Notes under the pieces: model-generated
The model's input: only the letters and a program-made list of their open reading frames with translations
What the model was told of the DNA's origin: nothing
The model's database searches: none
Made by a program: the position numbers and the translations under genes
Shown: positions 49,201 to 57,376 of the stretch, piece after piece
How the letters are laid out: the number at the start of each line of letters is the position of its first letter
Position numbering within the stretch: the stretch's first letter is position 1
Assembly (NCBI GenBank): GCA_017526905.1
Contig: JAFXQT010000077.1
Coordinates: 1 to 64,000, forward strand
Length of the DNA: 64,000 nt
Direction: 5' to 3'
DNA from: Bacteroidaceae bacterium
Lineage (GTDB): Bacteria; Bacteroidota; Bacteroidia; Bacteroidales; Bacteroidaceae

Positions 49201-49224
49201 GTGCCCGGCGGTTCCCCGCCGGGT
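49201..49224. repeat. REP-like palindrome (copy 3 of 5)
   Basis: GTG, then CCCGGCGG (49204-49211), TTCC, CCGCCGGG (49216-49223). Confidence 0.7.
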
Positions 49225-49284
49225 TAGGGGCTCTTCACCCCCTCTCAGGCCTTCTGTCCGCTCAGCGTGCCCATCGTGCTCACC

Positions 49285-49308
49285 GTGCCCGGCGGTTCCC
49301 CGCCGGGT
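49285..49308. repeat. REP-like palindrome (copy 4 of 5)
   Basis: GTG, then CCCGGCGG (49288-49295), TTCC, CCGCCGGG (49300-49307). It is identical to copy 3 and lies 84 bp away, in the gap between the ACT gene and paaK. Paired copies in one gap are typical of REP elements. Confidence 0.7.
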
Positions 49309-49326
49309 TCGGCCCTGCCACAGTCC

Positions 49327-50625
49327 CTACAGCTTGCGGTTGTCTATCACACGCTTGCTCTTGCCCTGGCTGCGCTCCAGCGTGCCTTGCGGCAGCAGCT
49401 GCACTTTGGCACGGATGCTGAGCACACTCTTCAGTTTCTCTGAGAGCTTTCGCTCCAGGGCTGCCAAGTCGGGCAGCAGGTCGGTCATGAACTCATTGCG
49501 CAGCTCCACGCGCACAGTGAGGCGGTCCAGATTATCAACCCTGTCGATGACCAGCTGGTAGTGTGGTTCGAACTCCTCGGTGCTGAGGATGACGCTCTCC
49601 ACTTGCGAGGGGAACACATTGATGCCGCGAATGATGAGCATGTCGTCCGAACGACCCAGGATTCGTCCCATGCGCACTGCCGTGCGGCCGCACTCACACT
49701 CGCCCTCCATGAGGGTGCAGAGGTCGCGTGTGCGGTAGCGCAACAGCGGCATGCCCTCCTTGGTGAGGGTGGTGAAGACGAGTTCGCCCACCGTGCCCAT
49801 CGGCACTGGCTCCAGCGTGTCGGGATTGATGATTTCGGGGAAGAAATGATCCTCGCAGATATGCGACCCGTGCTTGCACTGGCACTCATAGCTCACGCAG
49901 GGCCCCATAATCTCGCTCAGGCCATACAGGTTGTAACCCTGCAGGCCAAGTCGGCTTTCTATCTCACACCGCATGTCCTCGGTCCAAGGCTCGGCTCCGA
50001 AGGCCCCCACACGCAGACGAATGTCGTCCTTCGTCACACCCATCTTTTCCATCGTCTCGGCCAGATGCAGGGCGTAGGAAGGCGTACATGCCAGTCCCGT
50101 GATGCCCAGGTCGCGAATCAGTCGCACGTGCTTCTCCGTGTTGCCCGTGGAAGCCGGCACAGCTGTGGCTCCGAGGTTCTCCACGCCATAGTGGGCGCCC
50201 AGACCACCAGTGAAGAGGCCGTAGCCATAGGCCACCGAGAACGTATCAGCGCGTGTGATGCCATAGGCTGTGAGGCAGCGCGCCATACACTCGCTCCACA
50301 CCCCGATATCCTTGTGTGTATAGCCCACAATGGTGGGGTTGCCAGTGGTGCCGCTGGAGGCATGTACGCGCACGATCTCGCTCTGCGGAGCAGCCTGCAA
50401 GCCATAGGGATAGTTGTCGCGCAGGTCCTGCTTGGTGGTGAAGGGCAGCAGACGAATGTCATCGATGGTCTTGATGTCGTCGGGTTCGAGGCCCATCTGC
50501 TGCAGTTTGTTGCGGTAGAAGGGCACATTGTGGTAGACGTAATCTACAACCTTGTGCAGACGACGCCCTTGCAGCTCGCGCATCTCATCGCGGCTCATGC
50601 ATTCTTTTGTCGTGTTCCAAATCAT
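49327..50625 (-). CDS. paaK: Phenylacetate-CoA ligase (aryl-acid AMP ligase)
   Basis: The 432-residue enzyme has the family's usual length. VRVHASSGTTGNPTIVGYTH is the ATP-binding loop, followed by AFGAEPWTEDMR, YNLYGLSEIMGPCVSYEC with a cysteine-rich segment, LLRYRTRDLC, and GRSDDMLIIRGINVFPSQVE before the C-terminal domain. It activates phenylacetate or another arylacetate to the CoA thioester through an acyl-AMP, and can in principle run backwards to make ATP. Between iorAB and ACT genes it fits arylpyruvate metabolism: Ior gives aryl-acetyl-CoA from arylpyruvate and PaaK connects this to the free acid. The start at 50625 follows a microsatellite leader. Confidence 0.93.
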   Translation of the reverse strand: MIWNTTKECMSRDEMRELQGRRLHKVVDYVYHNVPFYRNKLQQMGLEPDDIKTIDDIRLLPFTTKQDLRDNYPYGLQAAPQSEIVRVHASSGTTGNPTIVGYTHKDIGVWSECMARCLTAYGITRADTFSVAYGYGLFTGGLGAHYGVENLGATAVPASTGNTEKHVRLIRDLGITGLACTPSYALHLAETMEKMGVTKDDIRLRVGAFGAEPWTEDMRCEIESRLGLQGYNLYGLSEIMGPCVSYECQCKHGSHICEDHFFPEIINPDTLEPVPMGTVGELVFTTLTKEGMPLLRYRTRDLCTLMEGECECGRTAVRMGRILGRSDDMLIIRGINVFPSQVESVILSTEEFEPHYQLVIDRVDNLDRLTVRVELRNEFMTDLLPDLAALERKLSEKLKSVLSIRAKVQLLPQGTLERSQGKSKRVIDNRKL

Positions 50626-50626
50626 G

Positions 50627-50820
50627 GAAAGTGAAAAATGATAAGTGAAAAGTGAAAAATAAAGATTACTGCCAAGAGGCGAAGAGCAAGACGTGAAACC
50701 AGCCTTTCGGAGTGGTGTGCACGACAGATGTGACAGACGTGACAGGTGTAAAGTGCAAGCAGCTCAAAGTTACTCTTATTTTTCACTTTTCACTCTTTCA
50801 CTTTTCACTCTTTCCTCTTC
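50627..50820 (-). repeat. GTGAAAA microsatellites, inverted pair, before paaK and in the aminotransferase 3' end
   Basis: GTGAAAAGTGAAAAATAA-type units at 50632-50662 face TTATTTTTCACTTTTCAC units at 50775-50818, so about 19 bp can pair across a loop of about 110 bases. The right arm forms the last codons of the aminotransferase gene. No gene lies in the 150 bp between paaK and the aminotransferase. Confidence 0.75.
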
Positions 50821-52134
50821 CCGCCCGTCCCCGTGGTCCTCGTGGAAGGCGCGCATGCGCTGGTCCAGCACCTCGTACAGCTCGGGCTTCATGCGGCTCA
50901 CACAGGCACGGATTCCCTGTTGTTGGCTGCCCGTGGTGCCCAGCGATATGCTGGACACGCCGTAGTAGAGCAGTTCCTTCAGCAGCTCGCCACCCGTCAT
51001 GCCGGGATAGCCCAGCGTGAAGAAGAAGCCGTCGCCCACGGGGCGGGTCACATCGTGGTTGTACACCACATGGAAGCCATGGGCCGTGAATATCTGCTTC
51101 ATCCGGTGTGCCCGCCGCTCGTACTCGCGCGTGTCCTCCACGAAGTTTATCTTCCCCTCGGCCGCCAGTCGCAGCATCTCGGCATAGCCGTACTGCGTAG
51201 AGGCGGTGCAGCCGCTGGTGATCATGTACAGGATGCTGGCTATGAAGGTGGGGCCGAACACGCCAGTGTCGTGGTAGCGCTGGGCAAGAGCGGGGAACTG
51301 GCGGTCGAACAGGGCGTCTGACACACACGCCAGTGCCATGCGCTGACCGGCATAGCTGAATATCTTGGACGACGAGAGCATCAGCACATAGTTGTCTGTG
51401 TAGCGTGCCACCGTGGGCACGAACGGCGGCTGGCAGGGGTGCCCCAGGTCGCGCCGGTAGTCCATGCAGAAGTAGGCCAGGTCCTCCAGCACGATGGCGT
51501 CGTACTTGGTGGCCATTTGGCCAATGATTTGCAGCTCATCCTCTTCCAGGCAGATCCATGCCGGGTTGTTTGGGTTGCTATAGACGATGGCAGCGATGGT
51601 GCCGTCGGCCAGTTCCGCCTCGAGTTTGGCCCGAAGCGCCTGGCCGCGATAGGGAAAGATGTCGAACTCGCGCCACTCGATGCCCAGCACCCGCAGCTGC
51701 GACTTCTGTATGGGGAAGCCCGGATCGATGAACAGCACCCGGTTCTGCCCCGCCTTGCGCTGTGTGGCGGCGATAAAGGCACCAAACGAAGCGGCCACCG
51801 AGCCGGTGGTGGGAATGCAGGCACGGGGCGTGATGTCGATGTCGATGAACGCTTTGATAAACTGCGATGCGGCCTCCTTCAGTTCGGGCACGCCTGCCGC
51901 CGGCGGGTACTGCGAGCCCACGCCGCGCTCCAGCGCCGCCTTCTCGGCCTCCACGCCGAAGTGGTTCGCGGGCAGTCCTGGCGAGCCCTGATCCATGCGG
52001 ATGAAGGGAATGCCGGTTTTCGTTTCCAGATATTGTGCCACCAGGAGCACTTCCCCGATGGTGGCGGTGGCAAGGTCGGCCACGTGGCATGCCACGCGTG
52101 CCTCCTCGACCAGTTGTTCGCTGAATATTTTCAT
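50776..52134 (-). CDS. PLP-dependent aminotransferase (class I/II), probably aromatic
   Basis: The 452-residue protein begins MKIFSEQLVEEARVACHVAD. Fold-type I features are GVGSQYPPAAGVPELKEA, IPTTGSVAASFGAF, the Asn-Pro motif YSNPNNPAW, the Asp-Tyr region VLEDLAYFCMDYRRD and the PLP lysine in LSSSKIFSYAGQRMAL. It overlaps iorB by 4 bp, so it is translationally coupled to arylpyruvate:ferredoxin oxidoreductase. The most likely reaction is the interconversion of an aromatic amino acid and its 2-oxoacid. The last 12 residues (ERVKSERVKSEK) are coded by a microsatellite and are probably a late accretion. Confidence 0.87.
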   Translation of the reverse strand: MKIFSEQLVEEARVACHVADLATATIGEVLLVAQYLETKTGIPFIRMDQGSPGLPANHFGVEAEKAALERGVGSQYPPAAGVPELKEAASQFIKAFIDIDITPRACIPTTGSVAASFGAFIAATQRKAGQNRVLFIDPGFPIQKSQLRVLGIEWREFDIFPYRGQALRAKLEAELADGTIAAIVYSNPNNPAWICLEEDELQIIGQMATKYDAIVLEDLAYFCMDYRRDLGHPCQPPFVPTVARYTDNYVLMLSSSKIFSYAGQRMALACVSDALFDRQFPALAQRYHDTGVFGPTFIASILYMITSGCTASTQYGYAEMLRLAAEGKINFVEDTREYERRAHRMKQIFTAHGFHVVYNHDVTRPVGDGFFFTLGYPGMTGGELLKELLYYGVSSISLGTTGSQQQGIRACVSRMKPELYEVLDQRMRAFHEDHGDGREEERVKSERVKSEK

Positions 52135-52706
52135 AAGCCAGACGATTGTTTGCCCAGTGCCAGCGCACGGAGGTTTGCCCCCACCACGGCCTCGCCCTTG
52201 CGTGCAAACACGTGGCCGATGGCCGATGCCAGTTGTTCATAGCCGATGCCGATGGCCTGCGCGGCGGCACCCAGCAGCACCATGTTGGCCGAGCGGGGCA
52301 CGCCGCTGTCCTTGGCCAGCTGGTCTATGTCGATGCTCACCACATGCGGCAGCTGTGCCAACGCAGCCTGGATATCGGTGTCGGCGGGGTAGTTTGGTAT
52401 GTTCACGAATGGCACGCTGGAGGTAACGACCCACCCGTCGGCCTTCAGGTAGGGCACATAGCGCAGCGCCTCCATGGGTTCCATGGAGATAATCACATCG
52501 GCCCCGCCCAAGGGGATCAGGTCGCTGTAGATGGGCTCGCTGCTGATGCGCAGATGCGACTGCACATCGCCGCCCCGCTGGCTCATTCCATGCACTTCGG
52601 CCTGCTTTATCTGGAGCCCGGCCTGCATGGCAGCCTCGCCTATGATGGTGGCAATGGACAGGATGCCTTGCCCGCCCACGCCGCAGAGTATGATGTCCTT
52701 CTTCAT
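52131..52706 (-). CDS. iorB: Indolepyruvate:ferredoxin oxidoreductase, beta subunit
   Basis: The 191-residue protein starts MKKDIILCGVGGQGILSIAT, the gamma-type 2-oxoacid oxidoreductase domain. AEVHGMSQRGGDVQSHLRIS is the family signature. It pairs with IorA to oxidise arylpyruvates (indolepyruvate, phenylpyruvate, hydroxyphenylpyruvate) to aryl-acetyl-CoA with ferredoxin, reversibly. Start and stop overlap iorA and the aminotransferase by 4 bp each. Confidence 0.93.
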   Translation of the reverse strand: MKKDIILCGVGGQGILSIATIIGEAAMQAGLQIKQAEVHGMSQRGGDVQSHLRISSEPIYSDLIPLGGADVIISMEPMEALRYVPYLKADGWVVTSSVPFVNIPNYPADTDIQAALAQLPHVVSIDIDQLAKDSGVPRSANMVLLGAAAQAIGIGYEQLASAIGHVFARKGEAVVGANLRALALGKQSSGL

Positions 52707-54337
52707 TGTTCCCTTTGCTTTTTAGCGTGCCGTTTCAGTGTCTGTATGCACTCGCGGCGCGGAATGATGACCGACACGCCGTGGTAGTTTATTTCGTCGC
52801 GTATGATGCGAGTGATCTCAGCCATGTTCTTGGGCAGTGGCACCACCACGTGCAGGTGCTCGTCGGGCACGCCCAGACCACGGCAGATGGCTTCGTACTT
52901 ATTGGTACCGGCCGAGTCCTGCCCGCCAGTCATGGCGGTGGTGAGGTTGTCGGAGATGATCACGGTGATGTCGGTCCCCTCGTTCACAGCATCCAACAGG
53001 CCTGTCATGCCCGAGTGGGTGAAGGTGCTGTCGCCAATCACGGCTACGGCTGGCCACTGTCCGGCATCGGCTGCCCCCTTGGCCATGGTGATGCTGGCAC
53101 CCATGTCCACACAACTGTGTATAGCGCGGTAGGGGGGCAGGAAACCGAGGGTGTAGCACCCGATGTCGCCAAACACGCGCGGGTGTTCATATTCTCTGAG
53201 CACCTCGTTCAGCGCTGCATACACGTCGCGGTGGCCGCAGCCCTGGCAGAGTGCCGGCGGCCGCGGAACCACCAGCGGGGTGTCGGGTGTTGCTGCCGAA
53301 GCAGTGGCCCATGGTGCGCCCGCACGCTGCAGGGCCTGGCCCACCACATCGGGGGTGAGTTCGCCCGTGCGTGGCAGTTCGCCTGTGAGGCGGCCCAGGA
53401 TATGGTTGCTCTCGGCCACTCCGCGCACCTGTTCTTCGATAAACGGCTGCCCCTCCTCCACAATGAGCACGCGCTCGCAATCGCCCAGCAGGCGGCGCAC
53501 CAGCGCCTTGGGCAGCGGGTACTGCGACACTTTCAGCATGGGCAGCATGCCGTCAGCGCCTGCCATCTGCAGGGCCTCTTGCACATAGTTGCAGGCAATG
53601 CCGCTGGCCAGGACACCAAGCGCATACGGAGGCTGTGCGACAGCCGGAACGCTGTATATATTATAAGGTGAAGCCACGGCATCGGCCTCCAGCTGCGCCT
53701 GCTGGGCCGTGACCTTGTCGTTGCGGCGCCGGGCATTGGCAGGCAGCAGCACCCAGTTGGCGGCCTGGGCATCGTAGTTCAGCGGGTTTTCGGGGCGTGC
53801 CGCCTCGCAAGTGCTCACCACCGCGCGCGAGTGCGCCATGCGTGTGGTTACGCGCATCAGCACGGGCAACTGCTGGCGCTCGCTGTAGTCGAAGGCCGCG
53901 GCCATCATGTCGTAAGCCTCCTGCTGACTGGCGGGCTCGAACACGGGCAGCATGGCAAACTTGCCATAGAAGCGTGAGTCCTGCTCGTCCTGCGAGGAGT
54001 GCATCGACGGGTCGTCGGCCACCACCACCACCACGCCGCCGTTCACGCCGGTCATGGCACTGTTCACAAAGGGGTCGGCACACACGTTCAGGCCCACATG
54101 CTTCATGCACACCATGGCCCGCTTGCCCATGAACGACATGCCCAGGGCTGCCTCCATGGCGGTCTTCTCGTTGGTGCACCAGCGCGAGTGCAGGCCGCGC
54201 TCGGTGGCCAGCGGGTTGTGCTGAATATATTCGGTAATCTCGGTCGAGGGCGTTCCGGGGTAGGCATACACGCCTGACAGTCCGGCATCGATGGCGCCTT
54301 GCGCAATGGCCTCGTCGCCCAGCAATAGTTTTTTCAT
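52703..54337 (-). CDS. iorA: Indolepyruvate:ferredoxin oxidoreductase, alpha subunit, without C-terminal ferredoxin domain
   Basis: The 544-residue protein has the pyrimidine-binding domain (VYAYPGTPSTEITEYIQ; AALGMSFMGKRAMVCMKHVG). Its thiamine diphosphate domain has CQGCGHRDVYAAL and GDSTFTHSGM near residue 434, followed by ISDNLTTAMTGGQ. Standard IorA proteins are longer and end in a domain with two 4Fe-4S cysteine sets. This one stops at RRECIQTLKRHAKKQREQ with no C-x-x-C motif. Electrons must therefore pass to a separate ferredoxin, or the enzyme belongs to a cluster-poor clade. It overlaps its neighbours by 4 bp on both sides. Confidence 0.92.
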   Translation of the reverse strand: MKKLLLGDEAIAQGAIDAGLSGVYAYPGTPSTEITEYIQHNPLATERGLHSRWCTNEKTAMEAALGMSFMGKRAMVCMKHVGLNVCADPFVNSAMTGVNGGVVVVVADDPSMHSSQDEQDSRFYGKFAMLPVFEPASQQEAYDMMAAAFDYSERQQLPVLMRVTTRMAHSRAVVSTCEAARPENPLNYDAQAANWVLLPANARRRNDKVTAQQAQLEADAVASPYNIYSVPAVAQPPYALGVLASGIACNYVQEALQMAGADGMLPMLKVSQYPLPKALVRRLLGDCERVLIVEEGQPFIEEQVRGVAESNHILGRLTGELPRTGELTPDVVGQALQRAGAPWATASAATPDTPLVVPRPPALCQGCGHRDVYAALNEVLREYEHPRVFGDIGCYTLGFLPPYRAIHSCVDMGASITMAKGAADAGQWPAVAVIGDSTFTHSGMTGLLDAVNEGTDITVIISDNLTTAMTGGQDSAGTNKYEAICRGLGVPDEHLHVVVPLPKNMAEITRIIRDEINYHGVSVIIPRRECIQTLKRHAKKQREQ

Positions 54338-55089
54338 ACGTCTCGGTCGTTAAGTACAGGGAACTTCTGTCTGAAGGCATTCAGTGCCTCCATGTCCAGG
54401 GTAGCAATGGCGGCAGCCTCCTCGCCATCGGGGCAGGCAGCCAGGTCGCGCCCATAGGGGTCGATAATCCTGGAGCCGCCGCTGTAATGGCAGGCGGGGT
54501 CGGTGCCCACGCGGTTCACGCCCAGCACATAGCATTGGTTTTCGATGGCCCTTGCATGCAGCAACGTGTCCCAGGCGCCGATGCGCGGCGTGGGCCAACT
54601 GGCCACATAGAGGGCGCAGTCATAGTCGCCTTGGTTGCGGCTCCAGCACGGGAATCGCAGGTCGTAGCACACCATGAGCAGGAATCGCACGCCGCCCCAC
54701 TGCACCACCACGCGGTGCTCGCCGGCGTGGTAGCGCAGGTGCTCGCCGCCGTAGGTAAACAAATGGTGCTTGTCGTAGTAGCTCACCACGCCTCCGGGCT
54801 TCACGAAATAAAAGCGGTTGCGGAAGTGGCCTTCCAACGTTTGCAGGGCCACACTGCCGGCCACGGCACACTGGCGGCTGTCGGCTATGCGCTCCATCCA
54901 CGCCCGCGTGGGGCTGGGTTCGGTCTCGGCAATGCCCTCGGGCTGTGTGGCAAAGCCGGTGGAAAACATTTCGGGCAGCACGATGAGCTGCACGTCGGCG
55001 GGCAGCTGGTCTATGGCTGCTTCTGCCCGTGCCACATTGGTGGCCGGCGAGGCCCACACTATGTCACGCTGAAGGATTGCTACTTTCAT
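54334..55089 (-). CDS. Carbon-nitrogen hydrolase, omega-amidase (YafV/Nit2)-like, first gene of the aryl-acid operon
   Basis: The 251-residue cytoplasmic enzyme has the nitrilase catalytic triad: Glu40 in VLPEMFSTGF, Lys107 in YYDKHHLF and Cys141 in MVCYDLRFP. Short bacterial members of this type hydrolyse the omega-amide of 2-oxoglutaramate or 2-oxosuccinamate, the products of glutamine or asparagine transamination with aromatic or methionine oxoacids. Its overlap with iorA and co-transcription with an aminotransferase support that role here: it would pull glutamine-dependent amination of arylpyruvates. Assignment as omega-amidase rather than another nitrilase is inference. Confidence 0.85.
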   Translation of the reverse strand: MKVAILQRDIVWASPATNVARAEAAIDQLPADVQLIVLPEMFSTGFATQPEGIAETEPSPTRAWMERIADSRQCAVAGSVALQTLEGHFRNRFYFVKPGGVVSYYDKHHLFTYGGEHLRYHAGEHRVVVQWGGVRFLLMVCYDLRFPCWSRNQGDYDCALYVASWPTPRIGAWDTLLHARAIENQCYVLGVNRVGTDPACHYSGGSRIIDPYGRDLAACPDGEEAAAIATLDMEALNAFRQKFPVLNDRDV

Positions 55090-55136
55090 CTTATGGTCTG
55101 TTGCGTGTCAGCCACGCTGTTTTTACACTTTGGCAG

Positions 55137-55145
55137 GCAAAAGTA
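55137..55145 (-). promoter_or_regulatory. -7 element of the aryl-acid operon
   Basis: TACTTTTGC on the minus strand is a full match and lies 48 bp before the nitrilase ATG. No -33 box at the usual distance is convincing. Confidence 0.5.
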
Positions 55146-55206
55146 GTTAAAAAGAGCCAAATTCACACCATAATGGGCCTTCTTTTTTCATTTTCTTGCA
55201 GAAAGC

Positions 55207-55239
55207 TTGCCCTTAATCGCGAACTATTGCTACCTTTGC
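55207..55239 (+). promoter_or_regulatory. Promoter of the aldo/keto reductase gene
   Basis: TTGC (55207-55210) and TACCTTTGC (55231-55239) with a 20 bp gap; the ATG is 28 bp further on. Confidence 0.65.
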
Positions 55240-55267
55240 ACCGAATAAGCCTTAAAAACATCGCTAC

Positions 55268-56671
55268 ATGACACCTAAGGAACACGACATGAACCGACGT
55301 GAGTTCATACGCCGGCTCGGCTTCGGCTCGGCTTCGGCTCTCACCCTGATGGCCATGGGCCCGCTGAGCGCGCTGGCCAACAGCGTTTCGCAACCCACCC
55401 ACCCCGCAGGCAGCGGTGCTCCCCTGCCACCTGCCGACGGCCAGACCGACATAAAGATGACCTACCGCCGCCAGAACGGCTCGGGCGAGAACATCTCGCT
55501 GCTGGGCTTCGGCATGATGCGCCTGCCGCGCGAACAGGCCGAGGTGGACCGCCTTGTGGACTATGCCATTGCACACGGCGTGAACTATTTCGACACCGCC
55601 CCCATGTACGGCGGCGGCCGCAACGAAGCCGTTACCGGGCAGACTCTCAGCCGCTACCCGCGCGACAAGTACTATGTGGCCACGAAACTGTCCAACCAGG
55701 GCCAGCAGCTGTGGCCGTTCGAGCGCTCCAAGGAGATGTACGAGAACTCCTTCCGTCAGTTGCGGGTGGACTACATCGACTACTACCTGCTGCACTCCAT
55801 CGGCGGCGGCAGCGACAGCATCGAGAACCTGAAAGGACGCTTCATCAACAACGGCATGCTGGAGTTCCTGCTCAAGGAGCGCGAGGCCGGGCGCATCCGC
55901 CACCTGGGCTTCTCCTACCACGGCGACGTGAAGGCCTTCGACTGGCTGCTGGACCACAACGACCAGTACCACTGGGACTTCGTGCAAATACAGATGAACT
56001 ATCTGGACTGGCGCCATGCCGGCGGTGGACGCCGACGTGCCGATGCCGATGCCGAATACCTGTATGGCAAGCTGGAGAAACTGGGCATCCAATGCGTGAT
56101 CATGGAGCCTATCCGCGGCGGCGGACTGGCCCGTGTGAACGAGGACATTGAGAAGCAGCTGCGCGCCGTACACCCCGACGACTCGCCCGCCACATGGGGC
56201 TTCCGCTGGGTGGGCTCGCACCCCAACGTGCTCACCACCCTCTCGGGCATGAACCGCATGGAACACCTGGAGGAGAACGTGCGCACCTTCTCGCCGCTGC
56301 AGCCCTGCACCGATGCCGAGAACGAACTGCTGGCACGCATCGCCGACCAGATGGCCGGCTTCCCCACCATCGGGTGCACCACCTGCGGCTATTGCATGCC
56401 CTGCCCCTACGGCGTGGACATCCCCGGCAACTTCGCCTTCTACAACGAGGCGGTGACCAACAAGATGTTGCCACTGCCCGAAACCACCGCTGCCGACTAC
56501 GCCCAGCGCAAGGACGCATTCATCAAGGCCTACCGCGATGCCATATCGGCCGAGAAGCGCGCCACCACCTGCGTGGATTGCGGCCAGTGCCTGCCCAAGT
56601 GCCCGCAGTCCATACGCATACCCAACCAAATGAGCCGCATCGTGGAGCTGGCACGCAAGCGGAGAGCATAA
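55268..56671 (+). CDS. Tat-exported aldo/keto reductase with C-terminal 4Fe-4S motifs
   Basis: The 467-residue protein has a twin-arginine signal (MNRREFIRRLGFGSASALTL, ending LSALA). The start could be at 55268 or the second Met at 55289. The reductase barrel holds LLGFGMMRLP, NYFDTAPMYGGGRNE with the catalytic Tyr, YYVATKLS, RIRHLGFSYHG and the C-terminal strand region MEPIRGGGLA. Two cysteine sets follow: CTTCGYCMPCPYG, then CVDCGQCLPKCPQS, a ferredoxin-like layout. It likely reduces a carbonyl or related substrate outside the cytoplasm with iron-sulfur electron transfer. The FMN-binding protein next door may be its partner. The natural substrate is unknown. Confidence 0.88.
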   Translation: MTPKEHDMNRREFIRRLGFGSASALTLMAMGPLSALANSVSQPTHPAGSGAPLPPADGQTDIKMTYRRQNGSGENISLLGFGMMRLPREQAEVDRLVDYAIAHGVNYFDTAPMYGGGRNEAVTGQTLSRYPRDKYYVATKLSNQGQQLWPFERSKEMYENSFRQLRVDYIDYYLLHSIGGGSDSIENLKGRFINNGMLEFLLKEREAGRIRHLGFSYHGDVKAFDWLLDHNDQYHWDFVQIQMNYLDWRHAGGGRRRADADAEYLYGKLEKLGIQCVIMEPIRGGGLARVNEDIEKQLRAVHPDDSPATWGFRWVGSHPNVLTTLSGMNRMEHLEENVRTFSPLQPCTDAENELLARIADQMAGFPTIGCTTCGYCMPCPYGVDIPGNFAFYNEAVTNKMLPLPETTAADYAQRKDAFIKAYRDAISAEKRATTCVDCGQCLPKCPQSIRIPNQMSRIVELARKRRA

Positions 56672-56694
56672 GACCCACGCATCAAGCCCTAAAG

Positions 56695-56721
56695 CCCCCT
56701 CCTCACTCCCTAAGGAGGGGG
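56695..56721. repeat. Hairpin between the aldo/keto reductase and FMN-binding genes
   Basis: CCCCCTCCT (56695-56703) pairs with AGGAGGGGG (56713-56721). A similar CCTCA-CTCC/GGAG-TGAGG stem lies at 57837-57869 between blaI and blaR1. Confidence 0.5.
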
Positions 56722-56819
56722 AGGGTGGAAAGGGGACAGCAGATTATCTGCGGGGTGATTAAACCTTTGGAGACAAAGGGGGTCTATACCAACAGCAAAC
56801 GATTAAAAGACGTAACACA

Positions 56820-57224
56820 ATGAAGAAGACATTTTTCTGGAAGAGCGGCCTGTGCCTGGCTGCCGCTATGTTTTTCATGAGCCTCTGTCCTGCCGACGCG
56901 GTCATCTCTGAAGAGGACGGGATGACGGTGATCAACACCACCACGCTGGCTGAGGACGTGGAAGGCTATGCAGGCACCACGCCGCTTAAAATCTACATCA
57001 AGAAGGGAAAGATCGAGAAGATCGAAGGCCTGAAGAATATGGAAACGCCCAAGTACTGGGCACTCATCAAACGCGACCTCCTGGGCAAGTGGAACGGGCT
57101 GGCTGTGAAGAAAGCTGCCGAACAGAAGGTGGACGTCGTCACAGGAGCCACGTTCACAAGCGAGGCCGTCATCGAGAACGTGAAACGCGGGCTGAACCAC
57201 TACAATAAGAAGGGCAAGAAATAG
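56820..57224 (+). CDS. Small exported FMN-binding (flavinylated) protein
   Basis: The 134-residue protein has a signal peptide (MKKTFFWKSGLCLAAAMFFM, cleavage near ADA). An FMN-binding domain follows with the flavinylation motif VVTGATFTSEAV, where Thr113 would receive FMN from ApbE. The family is that of RnfG/NqrC C-terminal domains, here as a stand-alone periplasmic electron carrier. It follows the Tat-exported iron-sulfur reductase by 148 bp on the same strand and has a strong terminator after it, so the pair probably form a short extracytoplasmic redox chain. No ApbE gene is in the window. Confidence 0.85.
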   Translation: MKKTFFWKSGLCLAAAMFFMSLCPADAVISEEDGMTVINTTTLAEDVEGYAGTTPLKIYIKKGKIEKIEGLKNMETPKYWALIKRDLLGKWNGLAVKKAAEQKVDVVTGATFTSEAVIENVKRGLNHYNKKGKK

Positions 57225-57248
57225 CCGTCCGAAAGCCACCAACATCCA

Positions 57249-57292
57249 CGGGGCTGTGTCAGGATCACTGGCGCAGCCCCGTTTCTTTTGTG
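57249..57292 (+). terminator. Terminator after the FMN-binding gene
   Basis: CGGGGCTG (57249-57256) pairs with CAGCCCCG (57274-57281), followed by TTTCTTTTGT. Confidence 0.8.
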
Positions 57293-57376
57293 CCGACAAT
57301 GAGCCCGATGAGAACTGGCAGCAGGTTCGGCACAGGTTGCATTCAACGTAAATGTACGTTAATTCGTGTTAAATTC

